NCBI RefSeq assembly: GCF_016865255.1
Contig: NZ_CP033381.1
Span: forward strand, 4,278,001-4,342,000
Reading direction: 5' to 3'
DNA from: Methylomonas sp. LW13
GTDB taxonomy: Bacteria > Pseudomonadota > Gammaproteobacteria > Methylococcales > Methylomonadaceae
DNA length: 64,000 nt
Below are positions 8,106 through 15,995 of the stretch, piece after piece; within the stretch, counting starts at the first letter, position 1, and every line of letters begins with the position of its first letter. The translations under genes and the position numbers were made by a program. The notes beneath the pieces were generated by a model. The model made no database searches, was not told where the DNA came from, and worked only from the letters and a program-made list of their open reading frames with translations.

Positions 8106-8894
8106 TTAACCTATTTGCACAGACAACATGGCAATGGCACCCAGCGTGGTTTTGTCAGTGAAAAAACCGACCTGTTCGCAGTCATCTTGCAAGCCCAGGA
8201 TGTACAGGAGGGGCAGAAAATGTTCGTCTGTCGGGATGGCCAATGCCGCATCGCTTAATTCGCGGTATTTGACGACGGCGCTGTGATCGCCTGCGGCAAT
8301 CAAGCGTTTAACCCGCTCGGCAAACGCGACGGCCCAGTCATGGGCAGTATCCCGCCAAATCGCTACTTGCAAGTTGTGCACGATATTGCCGCTGCCGACG
8401 ATCAACACCCCCTCGTCTCGCAAGCAGCGTAAAGCTTTACCCAGTTGGTAATGCTGCTCAGGCGACTTTTTTATATCCAGACTGAGTTGTAAAACCGGGA
8501 TGTGTGCATCGGGAAACAGATGGCACAAAATCGACCAACTGCCATGATCCAAACCCCAGTCCTGATCCAGCTCAATCCCAGGCATTGGCGCCTTGATCCT
8601 CGCCGCCAATGCTGGGCTACCCGGCGCAGGATAGACAAAATCGAATAAGGCTTGTGGAAAGCCGTAAAAATCGTGGATGGTCAGTGGCTGCGGCATCGCA
8701 GTAAGCCGTGTGCCATCGGTTTGCCAATGCGCCGAGATGCATAAAATCGCCTTGGGCCTGGGCAGATTTTCCCCCAGTTCCGCCCAGGCCCGACTGTATA
8801 CGTTATCTTCAAGCGCATTCAACGGACTGCCGTGACCGATGAATAAGGCCGGCAGCCTCGGCAAGTTTTGGTTGTCGGGCTTGGCCGTATTCAT
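8106..8894 (-). CDS. ygiD: DODA-type extradiol ring-cleavage dioxygenase (YgiD)
   Basis: A member of the class III extradiol dioxygenase family related to E. coli YgiD and plant 4,5-DOPA dioxygenase. Seen in sequence: ALFIGHGSPLNALEDN near the N-terminus, CISAHWQTDGT, the DHGSW segment and SGNIVHN. The His residues in HGSP, SAHW and HGSW are the expected metal ligands. The ATG at 8894 is chosen because GGGAG lies eight bases upstream; an earlier ATG at 8909 is possible. It is third in a minus-strand set with azoR and pirin, separated by 26 bases from pirin. The physiological substrate is unknown; catechol-type compounds are likely. Confidence 0.87.
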   Translation of the reverse strand: MNTAKPDNQNLPRLPALFIGHGSPLNALEDNVYSRAWAELGENLPRPKAILCISAHWQTDGTRLTAMPQPLTIHDFYGFPQALFDFVYPAPGSPALAARIKAPMPGIELDQDWGLDHGSWSILCHLFPDAHIPVLQLSLDIKKSPEQHYQLGKALRCLRDEGVLIVGSGNIVHNLQVAIWRDTAHDWAVAFAERVKRLIAAGDHSAVVKYRELSDAALAIPTDEHFLPLLYILGLQDDCEQVGFFTDKTTLGAIAMLSVQIG

Positions 8895-8920
8895 CGTCTC
8901 TACTCCCATATGTTTTACTT

Positions 8921-9799
8921 CTAAGCCGCGACGTTAAAACGACCGGCTTGGTAATCGTCTATCGCTTGCTCGATCTGCTCGCGAGTGTTCATCACAAACG
9001 GCCCGTGCTGAGCGATTGGTTCATGCAAAGGCTTGCCGGCCACCAGGATTAAATGACTGTCTTGCTTGGCCTGCAAAATCACCCCATCCGACTCACCGCT
9101 GCTTAACACCGCCATGCGTTGTGCAGCTACCGACCGTTCTGCCACCGCCACCTCGCCGCGATACACATAAAAAAACGCATTGTGACCGACGGCTAAAGAC
9201 TGACTGAAACTGGCGCCAGCGGGCAGATGCACATCCAGAAACAGCGGCTCGGTATCCGGCCGCTGAACAGCGCCCGCGACGCCATGGCTGCTACCGGCAA
9301 TCACCCGCACCTTGACGCCATTCGTCTTAAGCAATTCCGGAATCTGCTCGCTTTGCACATCTTGATAACCGGCCGGCTGCATTTTCTCGGCAGCGGGCAG
9401 ATTGATCCACAATTGAAAGCCTTCCAGCATGCCGTCTTTTTGCTCGGGCATTTCCGAATGAATAATCCCGCGCCCCGCGGTCATCCATTGAATGCCGCCG
9501 GTTTCCAGCAAGCCTTGGTGGCCGGCGTTATCACTATGCCGCATCCGCCCGGTAATCAAATAAGTCAGGGTTTCGAAGCCGCGGTGCGGATGATTGGGAA
9601 AGCCGGCGATGTAATCGTTGGGCTTATCGCTGCCGAAGGCATCCAGCATCAAAAATGGATCGAGGCGTAGCTGCAAGGATTGGCCCAGCACGCGGGTCAA
9701 TTTCACGCCGGCGCCATCCGACGTAGCATGACCAACCACCAATTGCTCGATAGCGCGGGACCGCATTACTTCATCGTTTTTAACTGTGTCTGTGTTCAT
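8921..9799 (-). CDS. Pirin family protein (bicupin, YhhW-like)
   Basis: A 292-residue bicupin. The N-terminal cupin carries FPNHPHRGFETLTYLITG and HSDNAGHQG, followed by GGIQWMTAGRGIIHSEMP. These are the pirin metal-binding signatures (His-His-His-Glu). The second cupin (about 160-280) is degenerate, as usual in pirins. Some bacterial pirins cleave quercetin and others regulate enzymes. It lies 26 bases downstream of azoR and upstream of ygiD, so the three are probably co-transcribed and serve quinone or aromatic-electrophile stress. The ribosome binding site GGAG lies just upstream of the ATG. Confidence 0.88.
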   Translation of the reverse strand: MNTDTVKNDEVMRSRAIEQLVVGHATSDGAGVKLTRVLGQSLQLRLDPFLMLDAFGSDKPNDYIAGFPNHPHRGFETLTYLITGRMRHSDNAGHQGLLETGGIQWMTAGRGIIHSEMPEQKDGMLEGFQLWINLPAAEKMQPAGYQDVQSEQIPELLKTNGVKVRVIAGSSHGVAGAVQRPDTEPLFLDVHLPAGASFSQSLAVGHNAFFYVYRGEVAVAERSVAAQRMAVLSSGESDGVILQAKQDSHLILVAGKPLHEPIAQHGPFVMNTREQIEQAIDDYQAGRFNVAA

Positions 9800-9825
9800 C
9801 GCGAATCTCCTATATTAAGGTTAGG

Positions 9826-10425
9826 TCAGGCCGCCAAGGCGGCGATTTGCGTAGCGGCAGCTTGCAAGGCCAGTTGTTCGGCATCGTTGCCCATCGCCAA
9901 GCCTTCCGCGTAGATAAAGGTGACATCGGCCATACCCAAAAATCCCAAGACGGTACGCAAATACGTGCTTTGGCTATCGGCCTCTGTACCGCTATGTTTA
10001 CCGCCGGCAGTTTGGATCACATACACCTGTTTGTTTTTCAGCAAGCCTTCCACGCCGTTTTCGGTGTATTGAAACGTCACCCTGGCCCGAGCGATGGCAT
10101 CTATCCAGGCTTTCAGTTGTGCCGGAATCCCAAAGTTATACATCGGCGCGGTTAACACTAGGATGTCGGCGTGCTGAATCTCGGCGATCAAGGCATCGTC
10201 CAGCGCCACCCGTTGCGCTTGCTCGGGGTTGCGCTCTTCCGCGGGCGTACTCAGCGCAATCAAAGCCGCTTCATCCAGCAAAGGATGCGGGGTTTTCGCC
10301 AAGTCGCGTACCGTTAATTCAGCGGTCGGCGTTTGCTGGCGTAAACCGGCCACCAAATTATCGGCCAGACGGCTGGAATAGGCATTTTCGGCACGGATGC
10401 TGGAATTGATTTGCAGAATGTTCAT
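9826..10425 (-). CDS. azoR: FMN-dependent NADH-azoreductase
   Basis: A 199-residue flavodoxin-fold quinone/azo reductase. It begins [18 protein letters not shown] (FMN phosphate loop), carries [20 protein letters not shown] (the AzoR signature MYNF.IP) and a later QTAGGKHSG segment contacting the flavin. In E. coli AzoR protects against thiol-reactive quinones. The start has a good Shine-Dalgarno (GGGAG). It is the first gene of the azoR-pirin-ygiD set and is divergent from a LysR regulator. A plausible minus-strand -10 (TATAGT) lies about 30 bases upstream, so the LysR protein is the likely controller. Confidence 0.92.
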   Translation of the reverse strand: MNILQINSSIRAENAYSSRLADNLVAGLRQQTPTAELTVRDLAKTPHPLLDEAALIALSTPAEERNPEQAQRVALDDALIAEIQHADILVLTAPMYNFGIPAQLKAWIDAIARARVTFQYTENGVEGLLKNKQVYVIQTAGGKHSGTEADSQSTYLRTVLGFLGMADVTFIYAEGLAMGNDAEQLALQAAATQIAALAA

Positions 10426-10504
10426 GTCAGTCTCCCAAAGGTGTTGAAGTTGGGTTGACTATACGCCGGGATAATATTGGGCAGAAGACCGGAAAATGGA
10501 TAAC

Positions 10505-10526
10505 ATTGTTCCATTGGAGGAACAAT
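10505..10526. promoter_or_regulatory. Perfect dyad overlapping the lysR ribosome binding site
   Basis: ATTGTTCC-N6-GGAACAAT is a perfect 8-bp-arm inverted repeat ending one base before the lysR ATG. It contains the Shine-Dalgarno GGAGG (10516-10520). As DNA it resembles a LysR-type T-N11-A box. As RNA it would fold the ribosome binding site into a hairpin. Either reading points to autoregulation of the LysR gene and control of azoR. Confidence 0.6.
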
Positions 10527-10527
10527 C

Positions 10528-11427
10528 ATGCAGATAGAACCTAACGACTTATGGCTATTCGCCAAAATCGCCGATGCCGGCAGTTTTTCCAAAGCCGGCG
10601 AATTGCTCGGGTTGCCTAAGTCAACCTTGTCGCGGCGCATCAGCAATCTGGAAAAACAACTGGGCGAGCGCTTGCTGCAACGCACCACCCGGCAACTGAA
10701 TTTGACCGAATTTGGACTGCGCTTGTTACAACACGGCCGACAGGTCAGCGAGGAAATCGAAGCGGCGATGGCATTGGCACAACATCGGCAAATCCAGCCC
10801 AGCGGTGTACTGCGCATCTCGATGCCCAACGACTTCGCCAATCTGTTTTTGGCGCCACTGCTGGCAGAATTCAGCAACAGCTACCCGGCCATAACCCTGG
10901 AAATCGATCTATCTGCACGTCGGGTGGATTTGCTCAGCGAGAGTTTCGATCTGGCGATTCGGATGGGCGATTTGCCCGATGACGCGACGTTGACGGCCAA
11001 GCGCTTGAATCTGCAAACCTGGGGCTTGTATGCGTCTCAAGCTTATTTGCAAAAACGCGGCACACCGGCGCACCCCGAAGAATTGTTGGAACACGATGCC
11101 CTCAGCCTGTTGGCCGGCAATCGGGAAGCGCCGGCCTGGCTACTGACTAAGGGCGAACAACAATGGCTGGGCATGCCGCCGATACGCATCAAAGCCAACT
11201 CGCCGGAATTATTGGTCAAACTGGCAATGCAGGACCAAGGCATCGTCGCCGCGCCGGATTCTTACGCCAGCACTTACATGCCCAATCAAGAGCTGGTGCG
11301 CGTGCTGCCGGAATGGTGCTTGCCGCAAACCACGGCCTGGCTGGTATTCCCCGGCCGGCGTTTGATGCCGACCAAGACCCGGGTGTTTATCGATTTCTTG
11401 GAAACGCATTTAAAAGACTTTGCATGA
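10528..11427 (+). CDS. LysR-family transcriptional regulator
   Basis: A 299-residue LTTR. The winged helix-turn-helix spans about residues 5-65, with recognition region GSFSKAGELLGLPKSTLSRR and the linker typical of the CrgA/AaeR-like group. The C-terminal periplasmic-binding-like effector domain covers residues 90-295 (SMPNDFANLFLAPLLAEF, then DLAIRMGDLPDD). It is divergent from azoR-pirin-ygiD, the common arrangement for a LysR regulating its neighbour. A perfect dyad directly before its ATG likely mediates autoregulation. A plausible -10 (TAATAT, 10471-10476) lies upstream. The inducer is unknown; quinones or electrophiles would fit the target genes. Confidence 0.9.
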   Translation: MQIEPNDLWLFAKIADAGSFSKAGELLGLPKSTLSRRISNLEKQLGERLLQRTTRQLNLTEFGLRLLQHGRQVSEEIEAAMALAQHRQIQPSGVLRISMPNDFANLFLAPLLAEFSNSYPAITLEIDLSARRVDLLSESFDLAIRMGDLPDDATLTAKRLNLQTWGLYASQAYLQKRGTPAHPEELLEHDALSLLAGNREAPAWLLTKGEQQWLGMPPIRIKANSPELLVKLAMQDQGIVAAPDSYASTYMPNQELVRVLPEWCLPQTTAWLVFPGRRLMPTKTRVFIDFLETHLKDFA

Positions 11428-11483
11428 GACGTAATCGGCAACTGGGGAAACGGCAAAAACACCTGGCCGCATAGCTTATTTGT

Positions 11484-11511
11484 TTGACTGAAATTACCTG
11501 TTGCCTATAGA
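11484..11511 (+). promoter_or_regulatory. Sigma-70-like promoter for the VPLPA-CTERM gene
   Basis: TTGACT (11484-11489) and TATAGA (11506-11511) are separated by 16 bases, about 60 bases upstream of the ATG at 11572. A small hairpin CCTAAC-GCAT-GGTTAGG (11523-11538) lies in the leader, and AAGGAAA serves as ribosome binding site. Confidence 0.55.
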
Positions 11512-11571
11512 ATCGGCGCCGCCTAACGCATGGTTAGGAAGCCTGTCATTTCAACAATTTAAGGAAAATTC

Positions 11572-12246
11572 ATGTTTAGATCTTTGGCTATTTCACGCGG
11601 TATCGTTCTGTTAGGCGGCGTGCTGGCGATCAGTTCCGCGCAAGCAACCGTGGTTGCCGGCTCGGATTTCATCAAGACTGCAACGACTCATTACGTTATT
11701 AACTCAGCGGAAAGCTTTGCTACCTACATCCCCTCTTTTATCGTAATCGGCGCAGACGGTTCGGAGCCAAGTGAGAATTTAGGACCGTTCAGTATTTCCG
11801 GGTCATTTGACGTCGAGCGCTATCAAAGCACGGCAAGTGCTTCTACAATGTCGGCAAGCGGTGAAATTACCGACAAGCTATTGTTTACCAACGCCAACGT
11901 CACACTGAACGGCGCAATCCATAGCTTCAATTTCCCAAGTTTGTTTAGTCTTATGACCAGCGACACGGCGTTTCAGTCGGAGTCGGCATCTCTCGGTTGT
12001 ACTATCCCACAGGGCCTTATTCCTTCCTGTGTGACAATGCCCAACCCAAACCCATCGTCTTGGTTCGGAACCCTAAGCAATGAATCCATCAGTATGGACG
12101 GCTTCGCAGCAGTCGATAACATAAAAGCGGGTTACAGTTATCACATACAGGCGTCCGTGGTCCCGTTGCCAGCAAGTGTCTGGCTGTTTGCTTCAGCCCT
12201 GGGACTGGCCGGCATCACGCAAAGAAAACAGCGTGTCATAAAATAG
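11572..12246 (+). CDS. Exported protein with VPLPA-CTERM sorting signal
   Basis: A 224-residue secreted protein of unknown function. It has a signal peptide (about residues 1-25, ending SSAQA), a Ser/Thr-rich beta-type body, and a C-terminal sorting tag. The tag consists of VPLPASVWLF, a hydrophobic helix and a basic tail (about residues 198-224), the VPLPA variant of the PEP-CTERM signal recognised by exosortase and common in methanotrophs that make exopolysaccharide. A pair of cysteines (LGCTIP and SCVTMP) could form a disulfide. It has its own promoter and a hairpin after the stop, so it is monocistronic. No exosortase gene is in the window. Confidence 0.75.
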   Translation: MFRSLAISRGIVLLGGVLAISSAQATVVAGSDFIKTATTHYVINSAESFATYIPSFIVIGADGSEPSENLGPFSISGSFDVERYQSTASASTMSASGEITDKLLFTNANVTLNGAIHSFNFPSLFSLMTSDTAFQSESASLGCTIPQGLIPSCVTMPNPNPSSWFGTLSNESISMDGFAAVDNIKAGYSYHIQASVVPLPASVWLFASALGLAGITQRKQRVIK

Positions 12247-12276
12247 TTCGTAAGGCATCGGATCCGCCGAGCGCAA

Positions 12277-12308
12277 GGCTTTGCATCTTGCTGGATTGAT
12301 GCAAAGCC
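12277..12308. terminator. Hairpin between convergent genes
   Basis: GGCTTTGCATC and GATGCAAAGCC form a perfect 11-bp stem with a 10-base loop between the stops of the VPLPA-CTERM gene and the SulP gene. It lacks a run of T on either side, so it is probably a transcript-end stabiliser or weak bidirectional terminator. Confidence 0.5.
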
Positions 12309-12341
12309 CGCGTGTCGCAGAGCCTATGAACGTGTTTCCCG

Positions 12342-13934
12342 CTAATGCCCAGCCGCAGCCAAGCGGGGTATGAAGACGGCTTCCTGCTCAAGCAATCGAG
12401 ACTCCAAGGCCAAACCTTGTAATTCCACTTGGATATTGCGATCCGGCGCCGCTTGCAGGAAATCGCTCAGCGTTTCCAGAATATCGTGATCGATAAACAG
12501 GGCTTTGCCGCCGTCGATGATCAATTCGCTATCGTCAGCGATACTGGCAAGATAATTACGAAGCAAGGCTTTATTTAAAAAAGACACGTCCTTGTGCAGC
12601 CTCAGCAAGTAGTTGGGCCCATGCTGGGTTAAGGTGATAGCCGCATGGAAGTTGGCCCGCAAGACGAAAAAAATACCGCACACCATGCCGATCGCGATAC
12701 CTTCCAACAAGTCGGTAAATAAAATTGCGAACACGGTAATCGCAAACGGCACAAATTGATTCAGACCTTTTTGGTAAAACTCCACAAACATGGCCGGCTT
12801 CGCCAGCTTGTAACCGGTTTGCAACAAGATTGCCGCCAGACAGGCTAATGGGATCATGTTCAGAAAATGCGCGAAAAACAATACGCTGATCAATAACAAC
12901 ACCCCATGGAAAAAGCTGGATACCCGGGTTTGACCGCCGGCATTGATGTTAGCCGAGCTGCGCACAATCACGGCCGTGATCGGCAAACCACCTATCAATC
13001 CGCTGAGCAGGTTACCCAGGCCTTGGGCTTTCAATTCGCGATTGGTCGGCGAAACGCGCTTATGCGGATCGAGCTTGTCTACCGCTTCGACGCTTAGCAG
13101 GGTCTCCAGGCTGGCGATGATGGCCAGGGTGAGCGCGATGCTGTATATCTTGGGATTGCCGAGATAGCTGAAATCCGGCAAGCGCAACTGGTTAACAAAA
13201 TTGCTGGTGGAGCCAAGTTCCGGCAAGGACACCAGATACTTGACGCCGATGGACCATTCAGGTGCCGCAGCCAAGGCCCAGGCATTGAAAGACACGCCCC
13301 AAATCACCGCCAACAACGGCCCGGGAATCATCCGCAAGGCATTAAATTGTTTAATGAAAGCGCTTTCCCAAAAAATCAGGATCAATAAGGCCACGCCAGC
13401 CACTAGGGTCGCGCCGGGCGAAATGCCGTGCAGTGAGTGGGTAAACTCGATAAAGCTGGAACCGGCGGTATCCGGCATATAACTCTCGTCCGCCGCGTAG
13501 CCCTCATCGTAACCGGTGGCGTGCGGGGTTTGCTTGATGATCAGGATCATACCGATAGCCGCCAACATACCTTTGATCACCGCGGTAGGGAAAAACGCGG
13601 CAATCGCCCCGGCCCGAAGGAAACCGAACAGCATTTGGAAAATCCCGGCAAACATCAGGCTCAACAAAAAAGCCTTGTAATTGCCCAAGGTTTCGATGGC
13701 GTTGAAGACGATGACCGTCAGGCCAGCCGCGGGGCCGGAGACACTGAGCTGCGAACCGCTGCACAAGGACACAACGATACCGCCGATCATGCCGGCGATA
13801 ACCCCGGCGAATAAGGGTGCGCCGGACGCCAACGCCACCCCCAAACACAAGGGTAAGGCCACCAGAAATACCACAATGCTGGCCGAAAAATCCTGACGAA
13901 AATATTTCAGGTAATCATTAAACTGCATTTTCAT
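12342..13934 (-). CDS. SulP-family anion transporter, probably bicarbonate
   Basis: A 530-residue SLC26/SulP transporter. The N-terminal membrane domain (about residues 20-420, 10-12 helices) contains the family signatures LVALPLCLGVALASGAPLFAG and SGPAAGLTVIVFNAI. A short STAS-like domain follows at about 440-525 (SELIIDGGKALFIDHDILE). The downstream face of the operon is shared with a beta carbonic anhydrase 30 bases upstream. SulP plus carbonic anhydrase pairs are a known bicarbonate-uptake arrangement, so the anion is probably HCO3-, serving carboxylation reactions; sulfate cannot be excluded. Its start is preceded by a GGAGAC Shine-Dalgarno. Confidence 0.88.
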   Translation of the reverse strand: MKMQFNDYLKYFRQDFSASIVVFLVALPLCLGVALASGAPLFAGVIAGMIGGIVVSLCSGSQLSVSGPAAGLTVIVFNAIETLGNYKAFLLSLMFAGIFQMLFGFLRAGAIAAFFPTAVIKGMLAAIGMILIIKQTPHATGYDEGYAADESYMPDTAGSSFIEFTHSLHGISPGATLVAGVALLILIFWESAFIKQFNALRMIPGPLLAVIWGVSFNAWALAAAPEWSIGVKYLVSLPELGSTSNFVNQLRLPDFSYLGNPKIYSIALTLAIIASLETLLSVEAVDKLDPHKRVSPTNRELKAQGLGNLLSGLIGGLPITAVIVRSSANINAGGQTRVSSFFHGVLLLISVLFFAHFLNMIPLACLAAILLQTGYKLAKPAMFVEFYQKGLNQFVPFAITVFAILFTDLLEGIAIGMVCGIFFVLRANFHAAITLTQHGPNYLLRLHKDVSFLNKALLRNYLASIADDSELIIDGGKALFIDHDILETLSDFLQAAPDRNIQVELQGLALESRLLEQEAVFIPRLAAAGH

Positions 13935-13964
13935 AGACGGTCTCCGTGGGGATAACTGGGAGCC

Positions 13965-14597
13965 TTAATGGGCGTATTGGTAGATGTTGTGAATCGGCGA
14001 CGTGGCGTCGATGTGTATCAATTCATTCAACAAGCCGTCTTGCAAACCGTATACCCAGCCGCGCAAACTGACTTTTTGGCCGGACTTCCAGGCCGATTGC
14101 ACGATAGAGGTGTGGGCCAGACGTTGCACTTGTTCGATGACATTCCACTCGATCAATTTGTTGAGTTTGCGTTCGGGCTGCAAATTGTCCAGTTCGTCTT
14201 GGTGCAAGCGATATACTTCCTTAATGTGCGTCAACCACTTGTTGGCAATGGCCAAATCGCCGCGTTGCTGGCGCAAGGCTGCTTCAACACCACCGCAGCC
14301 ATAATGGCCGCAGACGATCACATGCTTGACCTTTAAGGCGTTAATCGCGTACTGCAGCACGCTTAAACCGTTAAAATCGGTGGTGATGACTTGGTTGGCG
14401 ATATTGCGGTGGACAAATATTTCGCCGGGCTGGGCATGAACTATGGTATCCACCGGCACGCGGCTGTCGGAACAGCCTATCCATAAAAACTCCGGATGTT
14501 GCTCCTTGGCCATATTGATGAAGTAATCGGGCTGTTTACCGGTCATGGCTTCTGACCAGGCTTTGTTTTCCAGCAGCAATTTGTTGGGAGTCTGCAT
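13965..14597 (-). CDS. can: Beta-class carbonic anhydrase
   Basis: A 210-residue beta carbonic anhydrase interconverting CO2 and bicarbonate. Zinc ligands are visible in LWIGCSDSRVP (Cys, with the catalytic Asp-Arg dyad) and in CGHYGCGGV (His and Cys). The ATG at 14597 is chosen over longer frames because GAGGAGGGG sits at ideal spacing before it and homology-like sequence begins there (MQTPNKLLLENKAW). It is first in a two-gene unit with the SulP transporter, consistent with feeding bicarbonate to carboxylases. A long palindrome lies about 100 bases upstream and could mark its control region. Confidence 0.93.
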   Translation of the reverse strand: MQTPNKLLLENKAWSEAMTGKQPDYFINMAKEQHPEFLWIGCSDSRVPVDTIVHAQPGEIFVHRNIANQVITTDFNGLSVLQYAINALKVKHVIVCGHYGCGGVEAALRQQRGDLAIANKWLTHIKEVYRLHQDELDNLQPERKLNKLIEWNVIEQVQRLAHTSIVQSAWKSGQKVSLRGWVYGLQDGLLNELIHIDATSPIHNIYQYAH

Positions 14598-14698
14598 AAA
14601 CCCCTCCTCTTGTGTCGTTGCAATGTAAACGATGCGATTCTTAGGCGTCGCACTTAAGCAACCGATGTATTGGAAGATCGTATCGGCGCCGAACAAAT

Positions 14699-14748
14699 AA
14701 TATCGAATCGAAATATTTATGCAAGCAATAACGTTTCGATTCGATATT
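14699..14748. promoter_or_regulatory. 15-bp-arm inverted repeat upstream of carbonic anhydrase
   Basis: AATATCGAATCGAAA (14699-14713) and TTTCGATTCGATATT (14734-14748) are perfect inverted repeats with a 20-base spacer. Each arm is itself nearly palindromic (TCGAATCGA or TCGATTCGA), so this may be two operator half-sites. It lies in the 263-base gap between the SDR gene stop and the carbonic anhydrase start. A terminator for the SDR transcript is the alternative; the T-run is on the wrong side for that. Nothing else was recognised in the rest of the gap. Confidence 0.5.
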
Positions 14749-14860
14749 TTTATCGCTAATGAGCATTAGCTTGAGGGGGTACACGCACCGCTTATGCAGA
14801 CCTAAGCAGTGGTTCTGATACTGAATTATTTAAGACGCGAAAACTTAGAAGCCAAAAAGC

Positions 14861-15556
14861 TTACCAAGGCAATGCCGAGCCATCGTACTTAACAAAGCTG
14901 CCGCTATCGGCCAAGCTGAAATTGGCTATCACCTTACGCATGCCAGATACGCTTTCTTCAACGTCAATCAGGCCGTTCGGTCCGCCCATATCGGTTCTGA
15001 CCCAACCCGGATGCAGAATCAATACGCCGATGGACGAAGGCCGCAAATCGATGGACAGGCTCTTCAATGCCGCATTCAAAGCGGCCTTGCTGGAGCGGTA
15101 CAGGATGCTGCCGCCGCTGGTATTGTCGGTCATGCTCCCCATCAAGCTGCTCAAGGCCACGATCAAGCGTTTGTCGCCACGCTGCACCTGCGGCAGGAAG
15201 GCTTCGGCCAATTTAAGTGGCGCCATCACGTTGACCGCCAGCACGTTTTCCCAGGTTTGATAATCCAGTTGCCCCAAACCGCGACCGGCTTGATCGCCAT
15301 AAACACCGGCATTATTCAGCAGCACGTCGATTTTGCAGTCGGCTAGTTTGCTTGCCAATGCATCGATTTGATTGAAATCCGCTACATCCAGTGTCTCGAT
15401 TTGAATGTGCGAGTATTGTTTGGCAAGCGCCGCCAAATGTTCGGCCTGGTCCGGCTTGCGGCAGGCCGCGATGACCTGGTAATCGGCTGCGGCATATTGC
15501 CGGCAAAACTCCAGACCCAAGCCGCGATTGGCGCCGGTGATTAAAACAGTTTGCAT
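14861..15556 (-). CDS. Short-chain dehydrogenase/reductase, C-factor-like
   Basis: A 231-residue classical SDR. It shows the cofactor loop TGANRGLGLEF (residues 7-17), NNAGVYG, and the catalytic Ser-Tyr-Lys set with SLMGSMTD and YRSSK. HPGWVRTDMGGPNG follows. These features place it near the bacterial C-factor/carbonyl-reductase-like SDRs. The substrate is unknown. It is transcribed alone on the minus strand and is divergent from the KTSC gene; the 141-base gap between the two starts must hold both promoters. Confidence 0.87.
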   Translation of the reverse strand: MQTVLITGANRGLGLEFCRQYAAADYQVIAACRKPDQAEHLAALAKQYSHIQIETLDVADFNQIDALASKLADCKIDVLLNNAGVYGDQAGRGLGQLDYQTWENVLAVNVMAPLKLAEAFLPQVQRGDKRLIVALSSLMGSMTDNTSGGSILYRSSKAALNAALKSLSIDLRPSSIGVLILHPGWVRTDMGGPNGLIDVEESVSGMRKVIANFSLADSGSFVKYDGSALPW

Positions 15557-15697
15557 CGTTATGTCTCCAAACGAGTGATTGAAAAATTAGGGAAGCTATA
15601 GTTTTACGCAGTCTTGATAAGTAATTGCCGATTGAACTATTCGTATTTAGCCATGCCTCACCGACACAGTTTTAGCATGAAATTCCCGGAGGCTACT

Positions 15698-15898
15698 ATG
15701 CAAATGCAATCAGTTAAATCCAGCACCATCGACGTGATCGGCTACGACGAACAAACCCATAAACTGCGGGTGTCGTTCAAAGACCGGCAAGCTCAGGATT
15801 TTTGCCACGTGCCCGAACACCTGTTTGCCGCATTTTTGAAAGCCCGCTCCAAAAACCGATTTTATAAGCGCCACTTCCAGGATTTGTTTCCCTGCTGA
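15698..15898 (+). CDS. Small KTSC-domain protein
   Basis: A 66-residue protein made of a single KTSC-like domain: SVKSSTIDVIGYDEQTHKLR at the N-terminus, then FKDRQAQDFCHVPEHLF and ARSKNRFYKRHFQ. KTSC domains occur at the C-terminus of lysyl-tRNA synthetase-like proteins and as stand-alone small proteins; a nucleic-acid role is suspected but not shown. The ATG at 15698 has CCGGAGG at good spacing. A perfect hairpin (15923-15954) lies after the stop. Confidence 0.7.
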   Translation: MQMQSVKSSTIDVIGYDEQTHKLRVSFKDRQAQDFCHVPEHLFAAFLKARSKNRFYKRHFQDLFPC

Positions 15899-15922
15899 AA
15901 AAGACCGAACCCACCATCAATA

Positions 15923-15954
15923 CCCGATAGATTCAAAACCTTGCGTCTATCGGG
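15923..15954. terminator. Hairpin between convergent KTSC and IMPase genes
   Basis: CCCGATAGA and TCTATCGGG form a perfect 9-bp stem around a 14-base loop. It lies between two convergent stops and has no long T-run on either side. It is probably a factor-assisted or bidirectional transcript end. Confidence 0.5.
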
Positions 15955-15995
15955 CCTCATTCACTAGCAAGCCATAATACGGGCAACTTGTTCGC

